The notes under the pieces were generated by a model, which was not told where the DNA came from, searched no databases, and was given only the letters and a program-made list of their open reading frames with translations. Below are positions 1-8,655 of a stretch of 64,000 bases of DNA, piece after piece; position 1 is the stretch's first letter, and every line of letters starts with the position of its first letter. Both the position numbers and the translations under genes were made by a program. Source of the DNA: Acetobacter thailandicus (GTDB taxonomy: Bacteria > Pseudomonadota > Alphaproteobacteria > Acetobacterales > Acetobacteraceae); contig NZ_WOSV01000001.1 of the NCBI RefSeq assembly GCF_011516655.1, positions 496,001 to 560,000 on the forward strand. The letters are read 5' to 3'.

Positions 1-25
1 TGCCTTACCGCTTGGCTACGCCCCA
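1..25 (-). tRNA. tRNA-Gln, 5' end only (cut by window edge)
   Basis: Read on the minus strand, bases 25 to 1 give a tRNA 5' acceptor arm (TGGGGCG), then TAGC and a D-arm ending AAGCGGTAAGGCA. A U at position 1 followed by GGGG is typical of bacterial tRNA-Gln. The anticodon and 3' half lie outside the window, so the isotype rests on the 5' arm only. The gene is transcribed leftward out of the window, as are its neighbours to the right. Confidence 0.7.
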
Positions 26-77
26 TTGGTGCCGTGGTGTGCCCTTTTAAGACAAACCAGGGCGTTTCGTAAAGATG

Positions 78-734
78 TCAGTAGTCAGGTTTTTCATTAA
101 AAGAGATATTTTCTGGTTCAGGCAGACCTGATGTCATAAAGTCAGAGCCATGTGAGAGGTCATCATCCGGTGCGGCATCACCTGCAAACAGCTTAAAACG
201 AGCGGCTTTATCAAGTGCCTGATCAAGAGCTGCCATGGTACGGCTCATATCCTCACTGTCGTCTTTTTCCCATACGCGCAGCGTGTGCGTCCATATCCCG
301 ATAACAATGTTCGTGTTCACAAACCCTTTGATACCGGTGACAGGAATGCCGGCGGCATCAGTCATCCAGCGCATGCTTTCAAACGTTGCGCCACTCAGGA
401 GGAGTGTCAGTGCCGGGTCAGTCGGCAGGGCATGTAAAACGGCCCGCACACCATCCCGATAGATCTGAAAGACATCGAAACGGCGCATGAGCAGATCAAA
501 AAGTCGCTCTCTGGCTGGGCTGGTGTCGTTGTTATCAGCCAGTGCAGAATCATCAGCCAGCCGGCCAAGGCGCAGCAGCAGTGAGCTGCGTAGTGGAAAG
601 CGTGTGCGTGTTTCAGAAAATGAAAGCTCAGCCTTACGGGCTGCATCGAGCAATGAGACAGAAGCCCAGCCTTTCTCAGCAGCCAGTGCCATAGCGGCGT
701 TCAGGAGGGTCGTGTCAAAATCGTCGGTATCCAT
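78..734 (-). CDS. COQ9/TetR-like helix-turn-helix protein
   Basis: 218 residues. Residues about 8-50 look like a TetR-type N-terminal helix-turn-helix (AMALAAEKGWASVSLLDAAR, then an arginine-rich recognition segment). The C-terminal half is all-helical with a hydrophobic segment around TNIVIGIWTHTLRVW. In Alphaproteobacteria this architecture occurs in COQ9 relatives, lipid-binding proteins that assist ubiquinone synthesis, and in genuine TetR repressors. The sequence does not separate the two. The ubiquinone accessory factor gene ubiK lies 1.4 kb away on the same strand, which mildly favours the COQ9 reading. An AGG eleven bases before the ATG could serve as ribosome binding site. Confidence 0.6.
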   Translation of the reverse strand: MDTDDFDTTLLNAAMALAAEKGWASVSLLDAARKAELSFSETRTRFPLRSSLLLRLGRLADDSALADNNDTSPARERLFDLLMRRFDVFQIYRDGVRAVLHALPTDPALTLLLSGATFESMRWMTDAAGIPVTGIKGFVNTNIVIGIWTHTLRVWEKDDSEDMSRTMAALDQALDKAARFKLFAGDAAPDDDLSHGSDFMTSGLPEPENISFNEKPDY

Positions 735-775
735 CAGAAAGACCTGTCAGATCAAAAATGAAAAAGAAAAAATCT

Positions 776-1594
776 TCAGGATGCCAGCTTTTCTGAGCGT
801 GATACAGCAGCCTGAATGGCTTTGGTCACAGTGTCAGGCCAGGCATCCGGTGCCATGAATACGTTAAGAGCAGCTGCCGTAGTGCCGCCTGGGCTTGTGA
901 CACGGGTGCGGAGTTCAGCCGCATCAAGTGTGGAGTGGCTTAGCAGGCATCCGGCTCCGTAAATGGTCTGGCGTGCCAGTTCCCGGGCTGTATGTGGCGG
1001 CAGCCCCTGGTCAATACCCGCTTTTTCCAGCAGTTCGGCTAAAAGGAAAACATAAGCCGGGCCACTGCCGGAAACAGCCGTGACAATATCCATCTGGCTT
1101 TCCTGCTCAACCCATATTGTTTTACCAACCGCCCCGGCAAGTTTTTCGCAGTCATGTTTCTGCTGCTCAGTCACGTGAGGGCCGGCATAAAGCCCGGTCA
1201 TGCCAACACCCAGTGCACAGGGTGTATTGGGCATAGCGCGAATAATGGCCGGAGGGTGCCCTGTATGGGCAAAGCTGTGCTGACTCAGGCTTTCGAGAGT
1301 GCGGCCAGCCATGAGAGAGAGGACCGGTACACCGGCAAAGTGTCGGGTCAGCTGATGTAGCAAGCTGTCAGACGTCTGCGGTTTGACAGCCATGACAATC
1401 ACATCGGGTATAAAGTCAGCAGGAAGCTCTTCTGTCTGACGTATGTGCCTGTGTGGGTGAGGCAGCGTCTGATCGTGGCGATCGAGAATAACAGAGGGTC
1501 TTAAGCCCTGACTCAACCAGCCTTCCAGCATGGCGGTGCCCATTTTGCCGCACCCTGCCAGCAAAACAGAAGGAAGTAAGCGTGTGTCGTGCAT
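776..1594 (-). CDS. proC: pyrroline-5-carboxylate reductase
   Basis: Catalyses the last step of proline synthesis, NAD(P)H-dependent reduction of 1-pyrroline-5-carboxylate, in the cytoplasm. About 272 residues. A Rossmann nucleotide-binding motif LLAGCGKMGTAML lies near the N-terminus. The family signatures RAMPNTP, AVSGSGPAY and VTSPGGTT follow in the right order, the last two being the substrate-binding C-terminal domain. I chose the ATG at 1594 rather than a GTG 18 bases upstream because GGAGAAG stands 6 bases before the ATG. The stop of the upstream ybjN-like gene (1596) is one base away, so the two are probably translationally coupled. Confidence 0.95.
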   Translation of the reverse strand: MHDTRLLPSVLLAGCGKMGTAMLEGWLSQGLRPSVILDRHDQTLPHPHRHIRQTEELPADFIPDVIVMAVKPQTSDSLLHQLTRHFAGVPVLSLMAGRTLESLSQHSFAHTGHPPAIIRAMPNTPCALGVGMTGLYAGPHVTEQQKHDCEKLAGAVGKTIWVEQESQMDIVTAVSGSGPAYVFLLAELLEKAGIDQGLPPHTARELARQTIYGAGCLLSHSTLDAAELRTRVTSPGGTTAAALNVFMAPDAWPDTVTKAIQAAVSRSEKLAS

Positions 1595-1595
1595 T

Positions 1596-2096
1596 TCAGG
1601 CTTCTCCGGCACAGTTTAGCATCGCAGCCTTGACAGCTTCGGCAGGGTTCTGTCCACCCCACAAGAAAAACTGAAAAGCAGGGTAAAGACGTTCACATTC
1701 CGTCAGGGCGATGTCGATCAGGTCTTCAAAAATGTCTATATTCAGCTCAATGCCGCGGAGGAGCAGTGCATGACGAAACAGTAAAATGCCGTCTTCCTGA
1801 TCCAGACTGAAATGCCCGATCCAGATATGCTCATTTGCCAGCGCAATGAGTTCATACATGCTCTTGCGCTTTGGTACAGAGACTTTCAGATCAAAAGCGC
1901 ACGTAAAATGGATCGCGCTCAGCTCAGTCGACCATGAGAAAAAAAGTCCATAGGTGCACCATTTTCCCGGCGCTTCAGCTGCCAGCTCTGTGTCTGTGCA
2001 GCGGTCAAAATTCCAGTCCAGCCCTGCAGCAATCTGTTCAATCAGATCAAGTGGGTTAAGCGTGCCTGTGGCAGGTGCTGTGTTCAGTGCTGGCAT
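1596..2096 (-). CDS. YbjN domain-containing protein
   Basis: 166 residues, cytoplasmic, no signal peptide. It carries the YbjN-type fold: N-terminal helix, then strands around CTYGLFFSWSTELSAIHFTC and the helix ELIALANEHIWIGHFSLD. YbjN proteins resemble type III secretion chaperones in fold, and their role in Alphaproteobacteria is not settled. The pairing with proC is common in the class. Start ATG has AGGAG 7 bases upstream. Confident in family, not in function. Confidence 0.85.
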   Translation of the reverse strand: MPALNTAPATGTLNPLDLIEQIAAGLDWNFDRCTDTELAAEAPGKWCTYGLFFSWSTELSAIHFTCAFDLKVSVPKRKSMYELIALANEHIWIGHFSLDQEDGILLFRHALLLRGIELNIDIFEDLIDIALTECERLYPAFQFFLWGGQNPAEAVKAAMLNCAGEA

Positions 2097-2170
2097 GACT
2101 CACTCCTGGTCACTGGGCATACTAAAAGAACAAAATCAGGGTGCTTCAGGTATGACCGTTGCGTTATTGC

Positions 2171-2431
2171 TTAGCTGCGCTTCAGGTTTTCAATGTGTGT
2201 TTCAAGGTCAGCAATACGACGTTCAGCAGCATCAAGACTGATGCGGGTTTGTGTTGCCATCTCACGCACAATGTCAAACTCTTCACGTCTGACAACATGC
2301 AGGCTGGCCAGTATTTCACTAACGCGGTTACGTATGATGGCATTCAGCTCTTCACGTGCGCCGGTAAAGGCTGAAAAAGCGCCGCCGGCTATACCGGTCA
2401 GGTCATCAAAAAAGCGCGGTCTGTCAGTCAT
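2171..2431 (-). CDS. ubiK: ubiquinone biosynthesis accessory factor UbiK (BMFP family)
   Basis: 86 residues. Short helical protein with N-terminal FFDDLTGIAGGAFSAFTGAREE and a C-terminal coiled coil (SLDAAERRIADLETHIENL), the BMFP/UbiK pattern. UbiK homologues help assemble the Ubi enzyme complex for aerobic ubiquinone synthesis and bind lipid or membranes. The ATG at 2431 is preferred because GGAG lies about 9 bases upstream. A longer reading to 2482 would add a cysteine-rich tail unlike the family. Divergent from the dnaJ-like operon. Confidence 0.85.
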   Translation of the reverse strand: MTDRPRFFDDLTGIAGGAFSAFTGAREELNAIIRNRVSEILASLHVVRREEFDIVREMATQTRISLDAAERRIADLETHIENLKRS

Positions 2432-2622
2432 CTCCGGTTCTCCACTTAAAAAACAGCACAGGCAGCAGAAGGGATCTGGCACGGGCTTGTTTTAGTATCT
2501 TCTCCGAAGCCTTATAGTCTCTATAGAGGCCGGATGCTATCGGTTCTTTGAATCTTGCAGGTGTACGGGAGATAAAAAGGTAAGTTATCAGTGTTCAGGT
2601 TACAGAGATCCTGCTTTCTCCA

Positions 2623-2651
2623 TTGACCGTAGGCGTTACCATTCCCATTAT
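2623..2651 (+). promoter_or_regulatory. candidate sigma70-type promoter for the 58-aa ORF/dnaJ-like operon
   Basis: TTGACC (2623-2628) and CATTAT (2646-2651) are separated by 17 bases, five and four matches to the consensus hexamers. They lie about 45 bases before the first start codon of the operon. No transcript data; chance matches are possible in this A+T-rich intergenic stretch. Confidence 0.4.
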
Positions 2652-2695
2652 TACTCTTAGTATTATTTTAAATAAAGAGAGAGGATTAGCCGTAT

Positions 2696-2872
2696 ATGAC
2701 TGCGCTATCGGCTGAGGCGTTTTTGAAACCCAGGATTGATGCTCTTGTCAGGGAGGCAGAACTGGCAGGGTACAATCGGGATGTTGCGATTGCCCTGCTG
2801 ATTAGTCTTCTGGACACAGGTAGTTTTATACAGGATCCGACATCAGTAACAACGCAGGGAAAAGGTCAATGA
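2696..2872 (+). CDS. small protein of 58 aa, translationally coupled to the DnaJ-like gene
   Basis: Encodes MTALSAEAFLKPRIDALVRE followed by a mostly helical, slightly acidic stretch ending TSVTTQGKGQ. No signal peptide or membrane segment. It is preceded by AGAGAGGA. Its TGA overlaps the ATG of the following dnaJ-like gene in the arrangement ATGA at 2869-2872, a classic coupling overlap, which is the main reason to believe it is real. I do not recognise the family. The pairing suggests a chaperone partner or regulator, which is inference. Confidence 0.6.
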   Translation: MTALSAEAFLKPRIDALVREAELAGYNRDVAIALLISLLDTGSFIQDPTSVTTQGKGQ

Positions 2873-3777
2873 GTGCGCGTGATCCTTATGAGGTTCTGGG
2901 ACTTGCAAGAGGAGCCTCCCAGGATGACATTCGCAAAGCTTACCGGCAGAAGGCAAAAAAATATCATCCTGATTTGAACCCGGATGATAAAGTCGCTGAA
3001 GAGCAGTTTAAAGCTGTGAATCAGGCTAATGACCTTTTGTCTGACCCTGAAAAGCGCGCTCGTTTTGACCGTGGTGAGCTTGATGCTGACGGGCAGGAAA
3101 GAGCTCCTCATGGCTATGGTGGTGGCTTTCAGGGTGGCCGCGGTGGTTTTGGTTATTCAGGAGCAGGCCAGGAGGGGCATTTTTCAGGGGATGATCTGCA
3201 TGATATTTTTGGCATGTTCTCTGGTGGTCCGCGTGCTCGCCGCAGAGGCCCTCAAAAGGGTGCTGACCGGTCTTACACTCTCAACGTCAGCTTTCTTGAG
3301 TCTGTTAACGGGGCCACTTCACGCATCACGTTGCCTGATGGGTCCGTGCTCGATGTAAAAATTCCACCTGGGATTGAAAGTGGTCAGCATCTGCGCCTGC
3401 GTGGCAAAGGTGAAGATGGAGTACAGGGCGGACCTAAAGGTGATGCTCTGATTACTGTAATTGTGAACCCTGATGCTACCTATACCCGTAAAGGGAGTGA
3501 TGTGTATCAGATTTTGCCAGTTGATCTTAAAACAGCCGTGCTGGGGGGGAGCATCATGGTTCCCACGCCAACAGGGTCTGTTAAGATGAACGTGCCTGCC
3601 GGTTCTGATACCGGTACCAGACTGCGTTTGCGCGGGCGTGGTGTTCAGGAGCATGGGGCGCGTCCGGCAGGCAATCTTTACGTTACTCTGAATGTGACAA
3701 TCGGTAAGTCCGATGCTGCCCTGGAGGAGTTTTTAAAGACATGGACTCCGGCTTCAGCTTCGGAGCAGAGTGTTTAA
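2869..3777 (+). CDS. DnaJ-like co-chaperone without zinc finger (CbpA type)
   Basis: 302 residues. J domain at residues 1-65 with the HPD triad at 33-35 (KKYHPDLN), which stimulates Hsp70 ATPase. A Gly/Phe-rich linker follows (GYGGGFQGGRGGFGYSG). The C-terminal substrate-binding domain has the usual repeats (DVKIPPGIESGQHLRLRGKG and MNVPAGSDTGTRLRLRGRG). The four CxxCxGxG zinc repeats of true DnaJ are absent, so this is the type II CbpA-like form and not the main DnaJ. It overlaps the preceding 58-aa ORF by 4 bases. Its stop is 3 bases from the convergent gene at 3781. Confidence 0.9.
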   Translation: MSARDPYEVLGLARGASQDDIRKAYRQKAKKYHPDLNPDDKVAEEQFKAVNQANDLLSDPEKRARFDRGELDADGQERAPHGYGGGFQGGRGGFGYSGAGQEGHFSGDDLHDIFGMFSGGPRARRRGPQKGADRSYTLNVSFLESVNGATSRITLPDGSVLDVKIPPGIESGQHLRLRGKGEDGVQGGPKGDALITVIVNPDATYTRKGSDVYQILPVDLKTAVLGGSIMVPTPTGSVKMNVPAGSDTGTRLRLRGRGVQEHGARPAGNLYVTLNVTIGKSDAALEEFLKTWTPASASEQSV

Positions 3778-3780
3778 TCT

Positions 3781-4197
3781 TTACTCATCGCGGTAGAGGA
3801 ACATATTCAGATGTTGTTTCTCACCGCTGCCATCAATACGCAGCATGGCGCTGTTGTCTGATATCAGGGAAAATGTCACGCTCAGGCCGTTTTGTCTGGC
3901 AGACCACGCCGAGCCTGACTGACGGGTAAGATGAAACTGGTCCTGTCCGGTTATTTTTGTGAGTGTGTCAGGTAAAATAACTGTCAGGCTGGTTTTGGGG
4001 TTTGTCGGGTCTGTCGCCTTCACTGTGACTGAAGGCAGTGACATAGCTGACCAGTGGCCCTCAAAAAAGTGTGTGGCGTAATGATGAGTCATGCTCTGGC
4101 TGGCAGGTGTTTCTGCTATGGCAGACGGAGTTGTATATTTGGTGAGAGGTAATACTGCGGCAAGACTTGCGCAGAGCAGGCAGGGTAAGGGTTTCAT
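3781..4197 (-). CDS. hypothetical exported protein
   Basis: 138 residues from the ATG at 4197, which has GGAGA 8 bases upstream. A signal peptide is visible (MKPLPCLLCASLAAVLPL, with likely cleavage after a small-residue stretch near SAIAETPA). The mature part is beta-rich and polar, with no cysteine pairs or recognisable catalytic motif. I do not recognise the family. Probably a small periplasmic protein. Convergent with the DnaJ-like gene. Confidence 0.6.
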   Translation of the reverse strand: MKPLPCLLCASLAAVLPLTKYTTPSAIAETPASQSMTHHYATHFFEGHWSAMSLPSVTVKATDPTNPKTSLTVILPDTLTKITGQDQFHLTRQSGSAWSARQNGLSVTFSLISDNSAMLRIDGSGEKQHLNMFLYRDE

Positions 4198-4369
4198 AAA
4201 AATTCTCCGGTACAATATTCTTCTGGGTATGATGAGAGGAATATCGCACAATGCGTCAGGGTTGTGTGTGTGTCGCCTGATCTGAAAATAACAGGGAACT
4301 TTGATTCTATTGGTTTTATTTTAATAAAGGGAGGGTGCTGTTATTACAAAAATACAATCTGATACGATT

Positions 4370-4618
4370 GTGTCTGAACAGTCATCTGATACAAATGTTC
4401 ACGAAAAGCAGGTAGCGTGCGAGGTTGCCGGGCAGACAAAGGCTGCAATGCGCCCTCTGCCCTCTCCGACTTCCACAGATTCTGTCACAGTATCTTCAAA
4501 CCATGGAGAGGAGCAAACTCCTCAGCTTAAAGATATTACGCAGGCAGGCGTTGCTGTTCTCTTTGTCATGGGACTGATTTTTGTGAGCCTGCACGCTATT
4601 CATTATGCAGGGTATTAA
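4370..4618 (+). CDS. small protein with one C-terminal membrane segment
   Basis: 82 residues if it starts at the GTG at 4370. A polar, low-complexity N-terminal part is followed by one hydrophobic segment near the end (AGVAVLFVMGLIFVSLHAI), so it would be tail-anchored with the N-terminus in the cytoplasm. The only good ribosome binding site, GGGAGGG at 4330-4335, sits too far from this GTG but about 7 bases before an in-frame ATT at 4343, so the start is doubtful. Family not recognised. Convergent with the dioxygenase gene, 2 bases apart. Confidence 0.5.
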   Translation: MSEQSSDTNVHEKQVACEVAGQTKAAMRPLPSPTSTDSVTVSSNHGEEQTPQLKDITQAGVAVLFVMGLIFVSLHAIHYAGY

Positions 4619-4620
4619 TT

Positions 4621-5367
4621 TTATTCGTGCCGTAATGTGACGACCAGTACGTCTCTGTAAGCCGGGCGGGTCGTATCAAGCGGGGTTATGGCGGTCACAC
4701 CATGATAAACTCTGCTGTCATTGACGAAAGCTGCGTCCATGGCATTCGTGAGGGTGAAGCTGCCTGCCGGGTTTCGGTTCAGATCATAGATGGTCGTGGT
4801 ACCGCTGGTGATATTTTCACGGTGCACCATAAGCACACACACCCAGTCTACCCCATCCTGATGCAGCCCTTCAGGTGTCGGCTGTCCTGCGAAGGAGGCA
4901 TTCGCTTCGATCCGGAACTGATGTACTTCAGCATGCCAGGTTTTCGGGTGCAGGTTTTCGGGTGTCAGATTAGTTGCAATACGACGAAGCACTGCCAGAA
5001 CAGCCAGTAACGCCGGGTGCGACCCGGCTGCCTGTGTGATGGGTTTAAACAGACGCTCAATACCACCATTAAGCGTATTATAGTCTCTGCTCTGGTAATG
5101 TGGCTGGTGTGCTTTGCGTATAATCGCATTCTCTGACACAGAGTAGGTTGCATAGCGCCGGCGTCTGTAGCGACCGTTGTCGGCCATATAGCGATCAACG
5201 CCAAGGTTGTTCCAGCTTGTGGCAAAGCTTTCCCAGTTCTTCAGGCCATATTCTTCCAGCAAAGGGCGCATGGCGACGGCCTGCTCGTAAGCAAAGCCGT
5301 ATTTTTGTAATGCGCCTTCAAGCGAGTCCAGGCAGGTTTTTTCTGAAAATTCAGAAGGCGCCGACAT
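4621..5367 (-). CDS. 2OG-Fe(II) dioxygenase family protein (PF10014/BsmA-like)
   Basis: 248 residues. Shows the iron ligands of the 2-oxoglutarate dioxygenase fold, H169 and D171 in GLHQDGVDW and H222 in VYHGVTAI, followed by the arginine-rich strand RPAYRDVLVVTLR near the C-terminus that would hold 2-oxoglutarate. This matches the 2OG-Fe_Oxy_2 family, some of whose members hydroxylate free amino acids such as isoleucine. The substrate here is unknown. It starts 3 bases after the stop of the upstream mscS-type gene, so the two are co-transcribed. Confidence 0.8.
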   Translation of the reverse strand: MSAPSEFSEKTCLDSLEGALQKYGFAYEQAVAMRPLLEEYGLKNWESFATSWNNLGVDRYMADNGRYRRRRYATYSVSENAIIRKAHQPHYQSRDYNTLNGGIERLFKPITQAAGSHPALLAVLAVLRRIATNLTPENLHPKTWHAEVHQFRIEANASFAGQPTPEGLHQDGVDWVCVLMVHRENITSGTTTIYDLNRNPAGSFTLTNAMDAAFVNDSRVYHGVTAITPLDTTRPAYRDVLVVTLRHE

Positions 5368-5369
5368 GC

Positions 5370-7847
5370 TTAGTTTTTTCCTTCAGGTTTTTGGTGGCCG
5401 GTTTCATCCGGCGTGTGCACTGGTGTGTCGGTGTTAGTGGCTGGAAGAGTGCCCGCCCGGGGGGTAAAGGCATCAGGGAAAGCATCAACAGCCAGGTGCA
5501 TCGCTGTGTCAGGCGGCGTGGTGTAGTAAGAGGTGGGCGTATAGAACTGCACGTCCTCGTCAGCCATGAGTTTTGCCAGACGCCGGTAAAATTCACGCTG
5601 CACTTTCCATTTCATCATGGGAGCTGTGCGGATCGTACCAAGTAAAACAGCACCATTGCTGTCAGAGCAGTCAACGCCAAGGTCATTATAGTCAGAGAAG
5701 ATAATGCTTTTGAAAGCATCTTCTGTACGCATTTCTTTAATGACACCAGCCATAATTGCGGCAACCCGTGTTGAATCTTCGGCCAGTGTCAGTGTCTGGC
5801 GGACAATGATCTGGTTAAAGCCCTTACCGGTATTTGCAATGGATGTCACAGATGAGAACGGAATAATATGCAGGTCACCATCAAATGATCTCACACGCAA
5901 TGTGCGGATTGAGAGATGTTCAACCGTACCTGATACACCACTGGCAGTTACCCAGTCGCCAACCTGAATGGCGTTTTCGGCGAGCATGAAAAAGCCGGTG
6001 ATAACGTCTTTCCACAGACTTTGAGAACCAAATGACAGACCAACGCCCAGAATACCGGCACCGGTAAGCAGCGGTGTAACATTAATGCCGATCTGAGAGA
6101 GTGTCGTGACAGCCACGATAATTACGATAATGACCAGCAGGACAGTTCGAATAATAGGCAGGACTGTGCGCAGGCGGGTCGCGCGGGAAGATTGCTGCTG
6201 TGCGGTGTAGCGGTCGATCTGCTTGTTGAGCAGACCATTAATGAGCTCCCATGCCAGAGAAGCGACAGTGAGGCCAATAGTCAGCATAAGGATAGCGCTG
6301 AGCAGGCGTGAACCTACGGTGCTCTGGGTAAAGAAGTAAACGCCTGGGATGCCCCAGCTTTGAGCAAGAAAGACGCAGGTCGCAAAGACAATAAAGAAGG
6401 TCAGAATACGCCGTACAAACGGATAATAGTAATCAGCACGTTTCTGGAGGCCCGGATGAGAGGCTTCCATTTCGGCAGAAATGTGGAAGAGGCGGTCCTG
6501 ACCACCGTAAATTAATACGGCAGCAAGCCTTGAAAGTGCGAGGCACAGAAGTGTCATCAGCAGACCATGGAGAATCCACTGATATCCGCCCTTCAGGTGA
6601 GCTGCCCAGATGAACCACAGGGCGATATCGAGGAAGAGGACCGGAATCCACCAGAAATTTGCCAGCGTACCAATAAAAGACCAGAAGGCTCGTTTCTTTT
6701 TTTCTGCTGATGGCTGGAGAGTGGCTGCAACAATATTACGCACGCGCCAGATAAACGCGGCAATAATCAGATGCATAACCAGAATAACGCCACGCAGCAT
6801 CGCCTGCTCGCCACGTGCAGGCAGATCGAACTCACTTCCCAGTGTGGAAAGGCAGATAATCAGAGCCGGTACAGCAACCAGAGCCATCCACCAGCGGGTT
6901 AGCATGTGAGCTGTCGTGCTGCTGACAGGGATAAGGCGGATGGCAGGGGAACGCGGAGCGAGAGCAGTTTCAAGAAGCAGATATAATACACGGGCAAGGA
7001 TGTATGCCGTGACCAGAGTAAACGTTACCGTACGCCCCTGAGAGGAAACCGTCAGAAAAATACCGCCCAGGTAGCCGGTCAGCAGAGCAGCAAGAACGGG
7101 CACCATTTTAAGCAGCAGGTGCATAAGGGTGTAAGGTGTGCGGGAGAGGTAGCTAAGGACCTGGTCGCGGTGTTTCTGATCCTTCGCCCGGGTGTCTGCA
7201 CCGTCTGTCCCGGTTGCTTCAGCGGCATATTCAGCGGCAGCTTTTTCCCGTTTTTGATTCTGCTGCTTTTCAGCCATCTTAGTGAAAGAAATAAGACGTT
7301 TTCTTAAGAAGATGCTGATAAAATGCTCAAGAACAATTGCTGCAATAGCGATAAAACCAGCGCGGCTAAAAGCATCAATTAAGGTTTTTCTGGTATCAGA
7401 GTGACTGATCTCAGAGTGAAACCACGAGCCAACAAAGCCAAGGTCTTCGAATAGTCCGACAAAATTATATGTGTACTGTTTTAATGTTTGAGAGACAGAG
7501 CTTAGTTCTGAGTTAATATTGTGGCTGTTTATGACCGGGGTTATTACGCCGCCGGCAGAAGCCGGGGCCGCAGCTGGCGGCAACCCTTTGGCCATTAAAG
7601 ACAGGGTGTGTGTAAAATCTTCACGTTTGCGGGGGTCATTAAGGACAGACAAAAGCTGTTCAGCATCCTGACGGCTTAACGTCGCGGCTGGTGGTGTGTC
7701 AGCTGCACAGGCAGCAGTTGCACCTATAATATGTGGTATAAAACCAGCCAGAAGGAGAGCTGCTACAATCATTGTGAGAGCAGCCCGTCGCAGTGACGAT
7801 AACAATCTGGAATGGATGGAAACGTATGTCTGGCTTACTGCCGCCAT
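5370..7847 (-). CDS. large mechanosensitive channel of the MscS family
   Basis: 825 residues. An N-terminal signal-like segment (AALTMIVAALLLAGFI) is followed by a periplasmic region, many hydrophobic segments, and the MscS core. The core includes the pore-lining glycine/alanine helix (LLTGAGILGVGLSFGSQSLW) and the beta domain (NAIQVGDWVTASGVSGTVE, LRSFDGDLHIIPFS-like strands). Large MscS channels with extra membrane segments release solutes on hypo-osmotic shock. The C-terminal tail is Thr/Pro-rich. The downstream dioxygenase shares the transcript. Confidence 0.9.
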   Translation of the reverse strand: MAAVSQTYVSIHSRLLSSLRRAALTMIVAALLLAGFIPHIIGATAACAADTPPAATLSRQDAEQLLSVLNDPRKREDFTHTLSLMAKGLPPAAAPASAGGVITPVINSHNINSELSSVSQTLKQYTYNFVGLFEDLGFVGSWFHSEISHSDTRKTLIDAFSRAGFIAIAAIVLEHFISIFLRKRLISFTKMAEKQQNQKREKAAAEYAAEATGTDGADTRAKDQKHRDQVLSYLSRTPYTLMHLLLKMVPVLAALLTGYLGGIFLTVSSQGRTVTFTLVTAYILARVLYLLLETALAPRSPAIRLIPVSSTTAHMLTRWWMALVAVPALIICLSTLGSEFDLPARGEQAMLRGVILVMHLIIAAFIWRVRNIVAATLQPSAEKKKRAFWSFIGTLANFWWIPVLFLDIALWFIWAAHLKGGYQWILHGLLMTLLCLALSRLAAVLIYGGQDRLFHISAEMEASHPGLQKRADYYYPFVRRILTFFIVFATCVFLAQSWGIPGVYFFTQSTVGSRLLSAILMLTIGLTVASLAWELINGLLNKQIDRYTAQQQSSRATRLRTVLPIIRTVLLVIIVIIVAVTTLSQIGINVTPLLTGAGILGVGLSFGSQSLWKDVITGFFMLAENAIQVGDWVTASGVSGTVEHLSIRTLRVRSFDGDLHIIPFSSVTSIANTGKGFNQIIVRQTLTLAEDSTRVAAIMAGVIKEMRTEDAFKSIIFSDYNDLGVDCSDSNGAVLLGTIRTAPMMKWKVQREFYRRLAKLMADEDVQFYTPTSYYTTPPDTAMHLAVDAFPDAFTPRAGTLPATNTDTPVHTPDETGHQKPEGKN

Positions 7848-7969
7848 GGCGTACCTGTCCTTTTTTCATCTTAAACAGAAAAATGACGCTGTCACGTTAT
7901 GCAGAAGATGTGAAGCGTACAGAGATAAAGTGCGTTAGGGTAAAAGCAGGGCAGACTCTGAGATCTGCT

Positions 7970-8608
7970 CTATGAGTGCTGAGTGAAAATAACGTCCTGC
8001 TCGCGTCTGCGGCGTATCACCAGCGTATCTGCTATTATGTCATGAAGCCCTTGTTTACGTGGTGTCAGCCCGACCATGATAACGCCGATAAAAAACAGCG
8101 GGAAAGAAAGAAATGTTTTCACAAAAAAGCGAAGGGCCGCCCGTAAAACAGAAACCTGTTTTCCTGCAGTTGTTACAACTTCAATGCGACATAATTTCAT
8201 ACCAGGCGTGCCACGGTAAGGAGACGCTTCGAAGAGTATACAGTAGCAGGCGATGAGAAGAAACATGACAAGAGAAAACTGATGCAGGCCTGCGGTCTGA
8301 AGGTGGGGCACCAGAATGGTGGCACCATCCGACATAAAGCTGGCAACATTTGTAACGCTTGGCTCGTCACTTTCAGTGCCAGGCAGGGAGAGCTCGTGCC
8401 ATTGTATTATGGCACTTGGTTTCAGAGCCAGTCCGACAAAAAAACCAATAATATTTAAAAAAACGTAATCAAGTGTAAATGCGAAGACACGCCACCAGAA
8501 ACCGGCATAGACCCAGATAGTATGCTCTTGCGTGTTTTGCGTCATTATCGGGGCTGCCTGCCCCGTTGAGGCCGGAGAATTCCAGCCAGGAGGAAGATCG
8601 GAAGTCAT
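7970..8608 (-). CDS. RDD family membrane protein
   Basis: 212 residues. The RDD signature starts at WWRVFAFTLDYVFLN, where the conserved Arg and Asp lie in the first membrane helix. Further hydrophobic helices follow (LVMFLLIACYCILFEAS; FLSFPLFFIGVIMVGL). PYRGTPGMKLCRIEVV and GLHDIIADTLVI are also family hallmarks. Some RDD proteins act in ion or pH homeostasis, but function is unassigned here. The N-terminal PPGW motif is common in the family. GGAA lies about 9 bases before the ATG. Confidence 0.85.
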   Translation of the reverse strand: MTSDLPPGWNSPASTGQAAPIMTQNTQEHTIWVYAGFWWRVFAFTLDYVFLNIIGFFVGLALKPSAIIQWHELSLPGTESDEPSVTNVASFMSDGATILVPHLQTAGLHQFSLVMFLLIACYCILFEASPYRGTPGMKLCRIEVVTTAGKQVSVLRAALRFFVKTFLSFPLFFIGVIMVGLTPRKQGLHDIIADTLVIRRRREQDVIFTQHS

Positions 8609-8655
8609 GTCATCGTTCCTTGCAGGCGGTGTATTGCACTGACGTGATGTCTGCC

